DNA from: Typha latifolia
Taxonomy: Eukaryota > Streptophyta > Magnoliopsida > Poales > Typhaceae
Direction: 5' to 3'
Length of the DNA: 64,000 nucleotides
Assembly: GCA_019914945.1 (NCBI GenBank)
Contig: CM034108.1
Location: forward strand, 3,916,001-3,980,000
Numbering within the stretch: the stretch's first letter is position 1; each line of letters begins with the position of its first letter. This document shows, one piece after another, positions 1 to 14,000 of this stretch. The notes beneath the pieces are model-generated. The model did no database searches. It worked only from the letters and a program-made list of their open reading frames with translations, and had not been told where the DNA came from. Made by a program: the position numbers and the translations under genes.

Positions 1-3000
1 AAATAATTATGCTTCTTGCTAACCTGCAGATGCAGCGCGATAATCGCTTCAAAGGATGGAGTATTAATCGTGGATAAGAATTCTTCAATTGTTTCATACT
101 AGTCATAACATCACTCACTTATATTGAAGTGAAATGGATGATATGTTCCTTCAAGACCATGAACAAGGGTGTCTTCCATAACACTATCAGGGTTCTGATG
201 TATACTTGCAACGTCTGAGTCATTTCCTTTGTATTTTTGCAATGACTTTTTGGTCATTGATATCAGCAAGAAAATTTTAGCCTTTTCGGTTGTCTTCACT
301 TCCATTACTTTCATAATTTGATGATTCTACGACGGTAAGACTTACCTCTTGCATCGAAGATGTTTTAGGTTCAAATCTTAGAAACAATCTCTTCAGATAT
401 AGGAATTGTACATCTTATGCTTTGTACAGATAAAACAAACTAGATAGCCCCTTCAACACTGCACTACAGTAAATAATAGAAAGTAGGAAATAAATGGAGC
501 TAGGCGAGAAATTATTCACTAATCTTTTACAAAGTCTTACAAATCTTTATACAAGACAAAACTGAAAAAGAAAATAAACTTAAATATCTCTGCAAGAAAA
601 GACCAAAGTGCTCAGCAGATAGAACATAAAAACTCTCTAGCCCTTTCTCTCTTTCTCTCACATAATATGTCATCTAGCTAAAGTGTCGTTGAATAGGTTA
701 CCCTCCTGTGCAAACAACTATACATGTGTTTGATCGATGATTTGGGACTGGTGTATGCATCAACTCTTACGAGGTAAGAGAAACTTGACTCAGTCGAGTA
801 ATGTTGAGTGAAACCTAATAGTGCTCCAATATGTTATTACTCATCACGAGCAAATGTTTCTATTGACTCAGAGACCCTAGCATGCGGTGACATAAGAAGA
901 AGGTCTAAACATTTACGAGTTTTAGATTCATAAATAACCTCAAGAGAACTCATGCCTATAGACATATTTATAGAATTATTATATGTAAACTGAGCATTAA
1001 GAGAGATGGAATCTCATTTTCTATTACGGTCACCTACTAAATATTATAAAAGATTTTTAAGACTATAATTGACAACCTCTATCTGATCATCAATTGAGAG
1101 GTGGTAAGTTCTCAAGAACTTTAATTTTGTGCCCACCATGTGTGATAGTCTTCTATCATCGGATATGCCAATATGATACAATTGTTTTGGCAAGCCATAT
1201 AGTTTGATTAAATAATTGAAATATGGCTTGGTAATATTTCAGGCATTAGAAATTTAATGCAAGGAATAAAATGAGACATTTTAGAAAAATAGCTTACAAC
1301 TAGAAAAACAAAGTCCATATTTAAGGAATGTACGTAGCAAGCCAAGTATAAAATCCATGCTCACATTTTACTATAGATGATCTATACCAATCAACTCTTG
1401 TAGAGTTGGTAAGTATCATTCTCTATGACTAAGGAGGTCATGGGATCAACGCAAATCATAATAAAATTATTTGGTGGTGATTTGAATATTTGGTGGCTCG
1501 ACGACGTTTAATTCAGAGCAATAATTCGACAATGCACATAATTTAAAGCCTAGACAAGATGACTTAGTATATAAGCTAAAGCTTGATAGAGCCTAAGCGT
1601 ATTTATATATAAAAAGAGTTAGCTCTATGCCTAGTTTATATTTAACCTTCGGGCTCTTAAATGATAAAAAAAGAATGTATAAGCTATTATTTTGCTTACA
1701 ATGTTTGACCAATTGGGACGTTCAAGATTGTCCAATAAATTTTGCTGCATGTTTGAGGCTGCATAAATTTGTCATACTAAAAGGTTGCATACACATGGAT
1801 AAAGTATGTAGAGTTTGTTGGCATTAAATAAGTAGCTGTCGAGAGAGATATTCCTATCATTTGACAGAACAATATAAAGTAATACAAGTCTGGGCAGGAT
1901 TGTGCAATCTTCATTCAGTCTGTCAAATCCAGCAACTTTGATACTTGTTCGTTAAGATAAATGACAAAATGATTTAAACTGTTAAATAATATGCGTTAAA
2001 ATTTTAAAAAGATAGTGATTTTTATTCAAGTTGGCATTAAATTTTAAATTAAAAAGATCTAGACAAATTTAACTTGGGATAAAGTAATCGAAAGTATAGA
2101 GATGCAAAATAAACTTTATCCTTTATATTTTTCTAATTGACTGCTATAAATTGGAAGGGTATGATGGTCTTTTGAGGATAGGCATTAATAAGAGGCAAGC
2201 AAAGGGAGATCCTAACTTCCCATAGTCAGGTTCTCTTATTTATTTTTAAAAATTTTAACAGGTTCTCTTATTTTAATTAACAAGATCAGACTTTTAAAAA
2301 TTGATATTTTATTATAATGGAGTGCGAAAAAGAAAAAGATAGTTCCTGTTCTGAAAACAGGAGAGAATTCCAAACTAAACGAGCAAGCTTCGTAATGATA
2401 ATAACTGTAATCAAGCGTGGAATAAATAAGGCCTATTTAATTATAAATATATGTTATTTTATTTAGTTTAATACTAATATATGAACTAATAATTACATTT
2501 TTGATGTAACATAAAATTAATATTAAAATATTAAAAAAATAGTACAATTGTATTAAGAAGCTGTGAAGTTTTATACCAAACGATAAACATACTCTAAACT
2601 AAATATATAATAATATATATTTTTCTAAAATTATAATATTTTTAATTATAATTACGGACCTAAAATACTTCACATATTTATATTAAGTACAAACGCTAAC
2701 TTAAGAACACATGGCAATGTGGGCATATAGCCACAGTGTGGACTGCATGACAACGTGTGAAATAATTATGTAACATTACTATTTTACAAAAGAAAGAGAG
2801 AATCTCAACATGTGTAATTAAATATATCTAATCTAAAAATAATATAATAATTATGAATTATTATTAAAAAATTTATAGAATAAGATGAAAGAGAATAACA
2901 AATTACTACATGAATAAGATAAATTATTATTTAATTACTATACTAAAATAGAAAAACTTATTTTAGAATAAGACTATTCATATTCCACTAGATCTAATAA

Positions 3001-3347
3001 AACTTATCTCAACCAGATCTAATCAAAATATGTTGTATAAAACTACACAAACATAGAAGCACTGAAAACTTAACAAATGTTGCTTAACATTTATCTTGCA
3101 AGACAAACTAAAGTGAAGATCTACAGGAGTCTTACTGAGAAAAGTTGGATAAAAAGAACAAGAAATTTAGAAGTAAACAAAATGGACGGCTTAATGCCAC
3201 ATAATGATGGCATTAAGCAACTGAAGGACAAAATACTCGGTTCAACCTCCATATAAACACATCGCCAACATCACCTAGAAAAGGGATCTGAGATCCCCCC
3301 GACCTGATCTATTGAATAAAGGTGATGACATAGAGACTGCCCTTGCA
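1..3347. other. Gene-poor AT-rich left flank
   Basis: I find no convincing coding exon here; the open frames are short and match no family I recognise. Around 1080-1480 the text looks like degenerate retroelement-derived sequence, but I see no LTR ends or conserved motif. A short inverted repeat lies at about 1192-1232 (arms of roughly 10 nt, CAAGCCATAT and its complement). An imperfect tandem repeat of about 40 bp around TTCTCTTATTT lies at 2225-2275. The right end carries the 3' UTR and downstream flank of the eL41 gene. Confidence 0.5.
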
Positions 3348-5618
3348 CTACTTGGATCTCTGCCTCATCTTTCTGCGCTTCCTCTTGAGCCTCCTCATCC
3401 GCTTCTTCTTCCACTAAACAAAGCAAATAAGGCCATGATAAAAATTCTGAATAATGTGCAAACAGACAGACAAGCAAGGTGTAAAACTGAAACAATACTT
3501 TGCTGAGAAAGCATATTAATACATAACATGAGATAAGCTCACATGTGATAATGACCATCAGCACAAAGAGATTCATACTAATCTATAAGGGTATGGAACT
3601 CATATTTCAACATAATGATCAGTAAACATACAAAACAGCAATATATCTATATAGAAAGGCATTCCTAGATACCTAGTCATGAGGCTCCCACCATTGGGTT
3701 GGGGAAGAAAGATGTACATAAGTTTTACCCTCAAAGCTGAAATATGACTTGAACTCATGACCACTTGCAAGGTGCAACCTAACAGACTCAGAAGTGAGGC
3801 CCTCTAACAATACATCCATATAGCAGGTCCAATTTACAAAGTCTCATTCAATAGGAGATCATCCAAAGTTGCGCCCTCTCCTTGGGAACCGTTGAAAGTG
3901 GAAGAAAAAGGAAACTCTTTGTATAGCTTCAGATTTATTTTCTTATCACTATCCCAAAGAAGAAAGGAAATTAAGGGACCCCCAAACTCAAGAGAATGGA
4001 TGTCCGTGCACCTAAGATGGTGTATGAACACCTAATCACACAAAAGAAGCTTGAATGCCACCTTCTTTCCAATTCTTTATGAACATAAAGAATCCCAAAA
4101 ATTCTCACACCATCCCTTCAAAAGAATAATCACTAGACTTGGCAATTCAAAAACTTTTTGCATTTTCGACTCGCCAACATTACCAAATAAGCAACCCCAA
4201 AATAATGAAACTGTTGTAGCTGCACCTAAACCACTTGATTTTCAATTCTTACCAAACAGCTATTTATCAACTATCTCGACTTGAAAGTAGTCGCAATCCA
4301 TCTTTCATTTTTTTTCCAACAACTGTATCAGGCATATGCACACTGATATGACCTCACATTAATCAAAAATCATGCTCATACGCAACTATTACATGATATA
4401 CATGCATCACTATAGGCCTGAGGACTATTATTCATCCATTTATTTTGATAATATCCTCAAGAAAAATCACCTTATTTGGATAGAAAGAATAGAAGAGAAT
4501 GTCTTGGATGAATTACAAAGAGAGAATAAGGCTCTTTCAGTTTCTCCCAGGAGTTCAAGAAAGAGGAAAGCAAGGAAGAAAAGGTTGAGTCTAATCTTCT
4601 CTTTACATCCAAAAAAAGATAGAACAGTCTTTTCTCTTCCTTCCCTTCTCTTTCTTTTCTTTACTCTTACCTCTCCATCAAAACGAATCCAAAAGGTAGC
4701 AATTCTTCTCAACAATAATCATGTCCCAAATGCTGCAACAACTAGACCTGTCTATGTTGGCCCGTCATGTACAATGCATCCAACACACTGCCATGGTTTG
4801 CTTCTCTTCACAAGATTCACACACTCCAATATCCTCTTTCTCACTGCTACCTGCCTAACCCATAATGCCAAGTTACCTACTAAGACCGCTGCTATAGATC
4901 CCCTCAAATATTCCATAAACGCATCCAGATGCATTGGCATCTAATTTGTCAATAGCAAAAATATAAGCCATGGTAGGATGCTGATTTTCCTTTTTGCTCC
5001 TATTACATCAAATACACGCATATGCATGCCTTCAATGTATGGTTTTGGTAGGAGATAAAGCATTGCTTACAAAATATAAGCAATGTTTACTTGGGACATT
5101 GCACAAGCAGTCTATTGATGACATATGCCACACAAGATTACAACTTTGTGGCCTTATATGTAGACTCTACATGTAAACTAAACATAAGCTAACCACACTG
5201 ATACCTGTGTTTTTTTCTTCCATAAGAAACTTTGTTTCATTCTTGCCATTTAATGTTGCATTACATTTATTTTAAAATTATTTCTAATGGAACAGTCACA
5301 AACATGTGTTTACTAACGTTTACAGTACTGTAAATATTGATCAATACAAAACCATATAAGCATCCACCTATCCATGGAAGAAGACTTTAACATTTCGTCA
5401 TCGTGTAATATCCGATCACATAACCAAAAGAACAACTAATCTCCAAAGAAAAATGCACTTTGCAAAGCTAATTTATTTTTACGAGAGAATCTCGTATCAA
5501 AATATGGCAAAAAGATGATCGAAGAATATTTGGTTCAAAGATCGCACGAGAGAACAGTTCGATCAGAACAACTAGACAACGGGAGAGAACGAAAGAAAAA
5601 TCTCACCTTCGCCCTCAT
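3348..5618 (-). CDS. RPL41: Ribosomal protein eL41 (60S L41), two exons
   Basis: eL41 is the smallest eukaryotic ribosomal protein, a single highly basic helix in the large subunit at the intersubunit bridge. CDS exon 1 is 5607-5618 and encodes only MRAK, followed by a GTGAGA donor. Exon 2 is 3348-3413, after a TTTAG acceptor, and encodes 21 residues starting WKKKRMRRLK, ending RQRSK and then TAG. The spliced product is 25 residues, almost all Lys and Arg, the invariant length and composition of the family. The 2,193 nt intron begins right after codon 4 in phase 0, so ORF calling misses the gene. Upstream on the same strand are a TATA box and a telobox, usual for plant ribosomal protein genes. 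Nothing looks broken and expression is likely. Another small arginine-rich protein is very unlikely given the residue-by-residue match. Confidence 0.93.
3672..3815 (-). mobile_element. tRNA-derived SINE in the eL41 intron
   Basis: Read on the minus strand, a tRNA-like head with a B-box-like GAGTTCAAGTC (about 3752-3762) is followed by a body reading GGGTAAAACTTATGTACATC, a CCCCAACCC stretch and GTGGGAGCCTCATGAC. That order is typical of plant TS/Au-type SINEs. The copy is diverged and no target-site duplication was resolved. It lies in sense orientation within the host intron. Confidence 0.65.
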
Positions 5619-5699
5619 CGTGTCCGCTGTAGAGCTCTCAAAACTTGTTTCCCTCTCTCCTACGAGCGGCTTCGAGAAAACAAGGAGGATCGCCCTTGT

Positions 5700-5727
5700 T
5701 GAGTGTTTATATAGCTAGGGTTTTGGG
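5700..5727 (-). promoter_or_regulatory. eL41 core promoter: TATA box and telobox
   Basis: On the minus strand a TATATAAA box lies at 5706-5713, about 90 nt upstream of the eL41 ATG. An AAACCCTA telobox lies just upstream of it at 5716-5723. In plants teloboxes are enriched close to the start of ribosomal protein and snoRNA genes. The transcription start is inferred to be near 5680. Confidence 0.6.
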
Positions 5728-5729
5728 AA

Positions 5730-8072
5730 CAGGAGGGAGGGACGAAGCCTAATCCAGTAATCCGAACACGGGAGGGTCGTGTGGACGGTGATCAGCTCGG
5801 TCAGGGGACAACGGAAAATCCCAACCGTCCATCTGGTGTTAGTCGGTGTATCCGTGTATAGATGAATTGGACTCGGGATTGATATAGGAGGAGGAATTTT
5901 TAGTTGTTATTATCAAAAATAAAGAGAATTATTGTAGAATTAATTATTTCAGTGTTTACTAGTATTATAGAATAAGAGTCTAATAATTACATTATAAAAT
6001 GAAGGATAATAATATTTAATCTTTTTTATAAAATTATAATAAATACTATTTAATTTGATGTAGAGTAGATTGATGCAGATAAATAAATTGGTAATTAAGT
6101 TAAACATCTGATATAAAATATAATTTTAATTAATAATATTTAATATTATAGAATAAAACTACTAATTATTTGCCAGAGCCGAGCGCCCGAGCTAGGCAGT
6201 GATAGGTTCTCCTTAACCTCTATCGGATTGAACGCTATCACGTCCACCGAGCCCTTTTGAAATGGTCATACGATCACCTGAAGGCTATGTAGCTCTTTTA
6301 GCTTATCCCCTCTCATTTGTACTGCAAATGAGCTTCTTATCATTGCTACTAGTTAATGAGTTTTGATTGTACTTGAGAATTGGGATGGGACGGCCCATCC
6401 CAACCTGTATAAATTTGGGGGCATTTTGTAATCACAGGAATAGTATAGTATCTCGGGTTGATTTTTTTTTTAATTTTTTAATTTTTTTTTTATTAAATAA
6501 ATTTGCATGACTCAAACTTTTCGAGTTGTAAATTTAGGCACATCGTTTTTGCAAAACCGATTTGCAAATGCAGTTTTCTAAAGGATAAATGATAAAGAAA
6601 AATATAAAGAGAAATGCACAATTGACACAAAAATTATAACTCTTTTGATCAAATAAAAATGGATGTCAACGACTTTGAAGATAAAAAAAAAATGGGCTAA
6701 GAGTCGCTCTCTCCAGCTTTTGCCTATTATGAGCTCTGATGTAAGTAATCGGGGTGATTAATAAATGATTTTTTTTTAAGGGGCTCTCTCTCACGTACAC
6801 CTTCTCGTGCCTACCTCCCCTCTCTTCTCGGCCCATCAACTTTCTCCTCCTCCTCCTCCTCCTCCCTCTCCTCCATTCTTCATGTTTTTTTTTCTTCCAA
6901 AACTGGTCAATGGCGGACGGCTGGCCCAGCCACACTACTCGATCGGCATGAGGAGCCCTCCGAGTCTAGCAAGCCCCAGCGCTGGCCTAATTTCTTTTTT
7001 TAAGGCCAGGGCTACCCACTTAACTACTTCTCCACTCTTTCTCTCAAAAGCTAAAGCTCTCCCCCCGCCTTCATAAAGAAAAAGGCACCCATCTCATATA
7101 TTTTGGTGGTCGACCACCAGATTCCTCTTGCAGTGGGCAGGCTCATGCTCGCCTTTGTTCACTTTTAAAAATAATCCTACAATGAGTTAGATGATGATCA
7201 TAATCGAGGAGAGAGAGAGAGAGAGAGAGAGAGGGTGGGGAGTACGTTAATTAGCAGGCCTGACTGGTTATCTGAATACATGATTGGAACTTTGGGAGAG
7301 GGAAAGCAAAAGTGTTGGATACCAGGCCAACACCATCATCATAAATAATGAGCCCATTTCAAAGAGAGTTTGGAGGTTTCTTTGCTCTTTACAACTCTCA
7401 CATGTGAGTGAGCATTACTAGATGTAATGATAATATTAGATTAAAAAGAAAAGAATTATGAGGAGAATTATGAGAAGAATTAATGAGAAGAGGAAAGTTG
7501 ACGAGGACATTTATTGGGAACCAAAACAGGCTTTTTTGTAGTCTCTCTCTCGGCATTTGAGTCCTTTTTTCCTTTCTTTTTGGTTCGTTCTTGGGATAGC
7601 AGCAAAGAGCACAGCACCCCACAGTCAAAACACATTTGGCACCAAACCTACCATTATATATATATATATATATGCCAAACAACCAAAAGGAAATGCTTAT
7701 TAGAGATCTTTATATCACAGTGGTTATTTTACAGCTGCACTCCACTTCCATCACTAGAGCCATTGAGGAGGGATTGAAGCGGAGTGTCCAAGGTGGGATT
7801 TTGGCTGGTGGGTCTCCATCCTTCTTGGATTATCTCGAGTGGGCTTGCTTTGGTTTGCATGAGGAAGTGAAGAGGGAACTTCCAGTCATTATTTGGTTTT
7901 CTATGATACTTTATGGAGTGTAGTTGTAATGTATAAAGGAATGATCTTGCTTGGTGGGTTGTAACTAGCTAGAATGCCCCAAGGTGGGATTGTATCCTTC
8001 TTGAATTATCTTGGGTGAGTTTTACATGAGGAAGTGAGGAATCGGCATTGCTGGGTTTACCGATTCTGTCAA
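5730..8072. other. Intergenic and upstream region between eL41 and SBT2
   Basis: This is the shared 5' flank of two divergent genes. A MITE-like AT-rich stretch lies at about 5930-6160, with the recurring GAATAA and TTAATTTGATGTA words also seen near 38.2-38.7 kb. A (GA)n microsatellite lies at 7207-7234 and an (AT)n tract at 7655-7673. A pyrimidine and CTCC-rich patch lies at 6820-6880. A duplicated block lies at 7786-7872 and 7976-8040, just before the SBT2 start. A weak TATAAAG at 7932-7938 could serve the subtilase. No coding exon is supported. Confidence 0.5.
7786..8040 (+). repeat. Duplicated block upstream of SBT2
   Basis: Two related copies, at about 7786-7872 and 7976-8040, share AAGGTGGGATT, then TCCTTCTTG(G/A)ATTATCT and then CATGAGGAAGTGA. 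They are spaced about 190 bp apart, immediately before the subtilase start codon, so they belong to its promoter or 5' leader. Copy 1 is longer, with inserted bases. Confidence 0.7.
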
Positions 8073-11000
8073 ATGGGGGCCATTTGCAAGGGGCATTTGT
8101 TGGTGCTTCTCTTGTTGCTCCTTTGGTTGAGAGGCCTCTGTCAGGAGGATGCAGCTGTGTATTTTGTGACAATGAAACAGGCTCCTGCAGTTCATCGCCA
8201 CATTGATTTGAAGAGGTACGGGAGTAGCAGCATTAGTAAAAGAGACTCTGCTACATCGAATACCCTTAACAAGAAAAGGTATTATTTCGTTAGACTCTGC
8301 TAAGTTTCAATGTCCTTTGATGATTTCGTTAGCTATTATGGTTTGTCTTCAATTTGTTTGTTTTGGCCCACTTTTCATTTGTCCTATCTTGTGTCTCTTG
8401 ATTTATCCTTATTTAAAATTTTCCTTCTTTAGAAAGTATATTGTGTCAGATTTTGAAGATCTTTACTACTGCAAAATTTTATGACTCAAGTTAGTGTTTG
8501 TCATTTAGTTTAGGCATTAAATTAGCAGAGAAAATAGTGGTCGTATGGAAATGGAATATGGTTCCACCTCTTGCACTTGTGTAAGGAGGAAAATGATAAA
8601 TGATTAGGTAAACTAATGATTATATATTTTTCATCCTTTCTGAAAATATTTTGCTGTCTATTTGTGAGTTTGTTTTCGACATGCGTCTAAGTCGGTTGAA
8701 TTTAATCTTTGCTAAATATTGGGTCAGTTTCTGATAACATCTACAATATCTGAAGATGCCAACTTTATGCCCTCTAAAGCTTCATTGCCGTGGAGTCAAT
8801 AATGTAAATGTGGTGGATCACAACTCTATGTATTTTCTCTTTCTCCATCAATTAGTTTACCAATTTAGCTCTGACACCTTGAACTAATCATAGAAATACT
8901 ATTAATTATTTAGAAACATATTAGGTTCTATTGTTGGTTAGAATTCTCTTTTCCATTTTCATCTATTGGCTAACATTGCTCCATTTTATCATAGGCAGTT
9001 ACTTGTCACCTTTATATTTTCATTATCTGGAAGGTGACATGCAAATCATGTTTAATCCTGTAATTTTCTACTCTTCTGTTTGATCTAAATAATTACTTCA
9101 ACCTAAGATAGCATTCTCCACACCTAATCTTCTTTTGGTCGACAACTTTTGGTCCTTTCTGGTTTCAGAACTCCTGCAAGTAATTTATGACACAATCAGG
9201 TTAGCTTACATATATTACTGTGTATATTCAGGAACGTGCCAAAACCATATGCAAACTACAGCTCATATCTGATTCGGCTTCAGAATTCACTCTTGAGGAG
9301 GGCATTAAAAGGGGAGCACTATCTAAAGCTCTATAGCTATCATTATTTGATTAATGGGTTTGCTGTTCTTATCACTACTCAACAGGTATTTGACTCAATT
9401 TTCTTTGTACCATCCTTCTGCCATTTTGTTTCAATGGATGCTCCAATAGTTTCATAATAATGAAGATAAATAGTGCTTCATGTACCTATAGTGGCATAAT
9501 CAGAATTTCAGTCGATCTGTCATCTGTCCAATCCTTTATCTTTGTCGTTTCACAAATTTTTGGAAGGAAATGCCTCTTACTGATCTCTAGATTGTTGAAC
9601 TGCAGAAGTGATTGGCAAAATTTACGTACTTCTTTCTTTGATTATTTTAAGACTATGCACTATATACCTTTTGCTGTATAATTATTCTGAGCTCTTTATG
9701 TCTTTGTCTAATTTGATATTTGCGTTAGATATCATATCATATCCCCTTTATGGTTCTTTTGTATCACTAATTAATGAGATAGATCAATTTCAGCAGAATT
9801 ACATATTTACAAGTTAATGTCAATGAACAAGTGTTCTTGTATTTGATTAATATTAGAATTCTCAAAGCATCTACTGTTGACACTCGGCAAACATTTACTT
9901 GTGCTTCATCAAGTTAGATACATGTACCACTTTCTGCATTAATGTTCTGTTGTTGGTGGCTTCAAAAGGCAGACAAGCTTTCTAGGAGAAGAGAAGTTGC
10001 AAATGTAGTATTGGACTTCTCAGTTAGGACTGCAACTACATATACACCTGAATTCCTGGGTTTGCCACAAGGAGCATGGGTTCAAGAAGGGGGACCTGAA
10101 GTTGCTGGAGAAGGCATTGTCATTGGTTTTATTGACACCGGAATTGATCCAAGTCATCCTAGCTTTTCTGATGATATTTCTATGAATCGTTATCCTGTTC
10201 CTGCCCATTTCGCTGGTATTTGCGAGGTTACAAGGGATTTCCCTTCTGGATCCTGTAACAGAAAGCTTGTAGGAGCTCGACATTTTGCAGCTTCTGCTAT
10301 TACAAGGGGAGTCTTCAATGCTTCACAGGATTATGCTTCACCATTTGATGGTGACGGCCATGGAACGTAAGTGATAGAATAGAACTTACATGTCCTTAGC
10401 TGGGTACAGTTGGAGATACTATGCTATTTGATATCTGTTCCAACTTTTTCATTTTGTTGATGCCTTTTCCCCTAATCCTATCCTTGGTTTTCGTTTGATT
10501 ATTCATCTGCTTTTGCTATTGTCGAAGTAACATTATTGATTTCAGATTATTTGTTTCACTCCAAAAAAAGAAAAGGTTAAAAAAGTTGAGAAGTTATATA
10601 TTTGAATTGATATTCTTGTAGTAATTTCAAGAAAGGAAGCTCAATTAACGTTTCTTCTTTACTATCATCTCTATTTGTCAAAAACTCAAAATGTGTAATT
10701 CTTTAATCAAAGTGCTTTCGAGTCTTTTGCGGTTTAATGCAGTTTCAGTTCAACACAGGCATACAGCATCCATTGCAGCTGGTAACCATGGACTTCCTGT
10801 TCTTGTGTCTGGGAATCATTTCGGGAATGCAAGTGGCATGGCTCCTCGTGCACAGTAATGATGGATTCTACTTTACTATACCACAAATAAACAATAGCCT
10901 TTCATTCATATGATAATTTGACCTTTCATTTTTCAGCATTGCTGTTTATAAAGCTCTGTACAAAAGCTTTGGAGGCTTTGCAGCTGATGTTGTTGCTGCA

Positions 11001-14000
11001 TTAGACCAGGTAAATCTTTGCCATACATCAGTTAGCTGATTTGGCTATTTATCTGAATTGTATCTATCTGTTTAACGGTCTGTTCATGGTTTATGATATT
11101 CTTATATTGCTATCGTAGTCATATTTGACAGCAACTGGGCATTAGATAAAAAGCAAAAGTTGTGAAGTTGAGAATTTTCTTATCAAGAAACACTTATAGA
11201 GTGGGTTTTGAATATCCGACCAAAATCAGCTCCTGATTTATTTTTACTTCTAACCAATATATACAATCAATTCCTCTCACAGGCAGCTGAAGATGGGGTT
11301 GATGTTATTAGTTTATCAATTACTCCAAACAGACGTCCTCCTGGAATAGCAACATTCTTCAATCCTATTGATATGTCATTGCTTTCGGCAATAAAAGCTG
11401 GGATATTTGTTGTGCAAGCAGCTGGCAATACTGGGCCTTCACCCAAGAGCATGTCATCCTTCAGCCCATGGATATTTACTGTAGGTGCTTCATCTCATGA
11501 TAGAATCTACAATAACTATCTGGTACTTGGCAACAATTTAACAATTCCAGGAGTTGGGCTTGCTCGTAAGTTTTGCATTGTGATTTTTCTCTTATATAAT
11601 TTTATTTTTATCATGTTCTTGCTTTTCTTTATTTTTTTAGCAGCTCTTCTCTTCCCAAAGTATGTAGCTGTTCTTGTTAGAACTTGTCTTCAGGAGGAAA
11701 GAATCTGTGTAGTATGTAGTATGTACAATGATCTTGAAACTATCCCCGCCACCCCCACTCTCCCAAAAGAAAAAAGAAAAGAATCCTCCTAAAATCCTTC
11801 AATGATTTGTAAATGGAGCTTATATCACTGAGTAGTGAGCACTCAACTAAATATTTAATTTCATTTGCAGCTGGCACAGATGACAATTTGATGTACACTC
11901 TCATTGCTGCAACTCATGCATTGAAAAATGATACAACTAATGCAAATAATATGTATTTGGGAGAATGCCAAGACTCAGCTCATCTAAATCAAGATATGAT
12001 TGAAGGAAACCTATTGATTTGCAGTTACTCCATCCGATTTGTGCTTGGCCTGTCCTCTGTCAAGCAAGCCATAAATACAGCAAAGAATGTTGGTGCAATT
12101 GGAGTTATATTCTACTTGGATCCATTTGTTCTTGGCTTCCAGCTGTACCCAACTCCCATGGATATGCCTGGGCTGATAATACCATCTCCTGATGACTCTA
12201 AGGTATGGAATTTAGGACTGTTTTTAAGTACTTCTTATGATTGACAAAACCTGGTTATATACTGAAGCAGGCATGAGGTGTTAGAAAGGATCTTCCAAGC
12301 ATTTGCATTATTATCATTTTTTTCGTACCCCATTGGCTTGGACATAGCACTCTCAGACTCTCAGTCAGGGGCCATTTAGTCTAGGAGCCACAATCAGAGT
12401 GGAACTATGATTTCGTAAGGTAATCTAGATAAACTTGAAATATTAACCCCTATCTTGCCCAATTGTTAAGTATCATTCCTTCACCTCTTATCTTCTTATT
12501 CCTTATGGGACTAGACCATTGATCCCCAACAATCTTCTCCTCTACATGTGAGTCAGTCAAATAATCAACAAATAAATATGGTTGTTACACCCGAACCTGC
12601 ATGATGAACAAAAGAACAAACCTGGCTCTACTGAGGCAACCAATTAATGCCCCGAGCTTCATGACAAACTAATGCAAAATCAGCTGCAAAGCTAAGGTCT
12701 GATCAATTGCTGGATTAAACATGGGAGTCCAATCACATTGCAACTAGGAACACTAATCCCCAGCAGAGCTATGGTTTTATGTTGACTTTCACAAGTGGAT
12801 ATTGACCCTCTTGTCTTCTTTCCATCAGGAAAATAGTTAATACATTTCTCTACCTCAGATTATCTATATTCTGCATTTGTGCCCCATTGGTAAATGCAAT
12901 TACGTCCCTTGTGATGATATGAGAATATTCTGAATGTATTAATTGATTCTTCTTTTCCTTCTCTTATTTTCATCAACATGCACCAAACTATTCCTACGAA
13001 GACATAGGATTGCAACTCGATCCTTGATTCAATCAGTTTATATTCCTCTTGATCATTTTCTTTCTTGAGTATGATTTGCTTCTTTTTTTTACATTCTCTC
13101 TTATTTCATGTTCATGAATTTCAATGGCCAGCCGTCACATTAAGAAAGCAATGAATTAGATGATCTAGCTAGTTTTGAATCAATAAGGAATCAGTCTTGT
13201 TACTTCACTAGATACCAATTTATTATTTGCATTCTTCATGCAGATTTTCCTGAAGTATTACAATAGCTCCTTAGTGATAGATGAAACCTCAAAAAGAATT
13301 GCCGGGTTTGGTGGCATTGCAAAGATATTGGGAGGTCTAAAAGCTAATTACAGCAATTCCTCACCAAAAGTAATGTATTACTCAGCTAGAGGACCAGATC
13401 CAGAGGACAATTCATTATCTGATGCTGACATTATGAAACCTAATCTGATAGCTCCTGGGAATTCCATATGGGGTGCCTGGAGTTCGCGTGGTATGGACTC
13501 TTCCGAATTTGAAGGTAAAATACCAATCAAAATTGACTATATGATCATCTTTCTTCACTGCCCTCAGCACTACATTAAAGTTAGACCATCAGTTGTTTTC
13601 TGTTCTGAGAAGGATTTGTCCTGATCCTTGTTGGGTAGTTAAGGGGGTTTAGGATGGAGACAGTTTATAATGGTGTGGAACAACTTTGAGCACTAATTAA
13701 TGGTTTCTGGTTTCCTAATAATATGCATCAAGTGATCACTCATGGTTCTGTAATAAAACAAAAAATCATCTTTGATCTATACAGAGCTACCTTAGTGACT
13801 TAAACTTCAGTATGCAAGTATTGCTTTAGATGTGAAACATGTTGAATCATGCATATCCTTATATGATATCTCATTATATTTTTACTTACCAGGAACTAAT
13901 TACTTAATTTTCCTGAGAACATAAAATTTTTACACATATGTCTATAGACAAAAGGTCATCTACATAGAGCTACTAAGTTAATCAAGCTTCAGTATACAAG

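Noticed and set aside
111..314. 67-codon minus-strand frame at the left edge
   Set aside because: No recognised domain, no splice context and no neighbouring exon; it could be a fragment of a gene outside the window but cannot be supported.
4372..4944. A 190-codon frame in the eL41 intron
   Set aside because: Its composition is uneven, it lacks known motifs, an antisense frame of similar quality overlaps it, and it lies inside a well-supported intron.
6807..7076. Proline-rich 89-codon frame upstream of SBT2
   Set aside because: The prolines come from a CTCC repeat and an opposing Arg-rich frame covers the same repeat; there is no sign of coding constraint.
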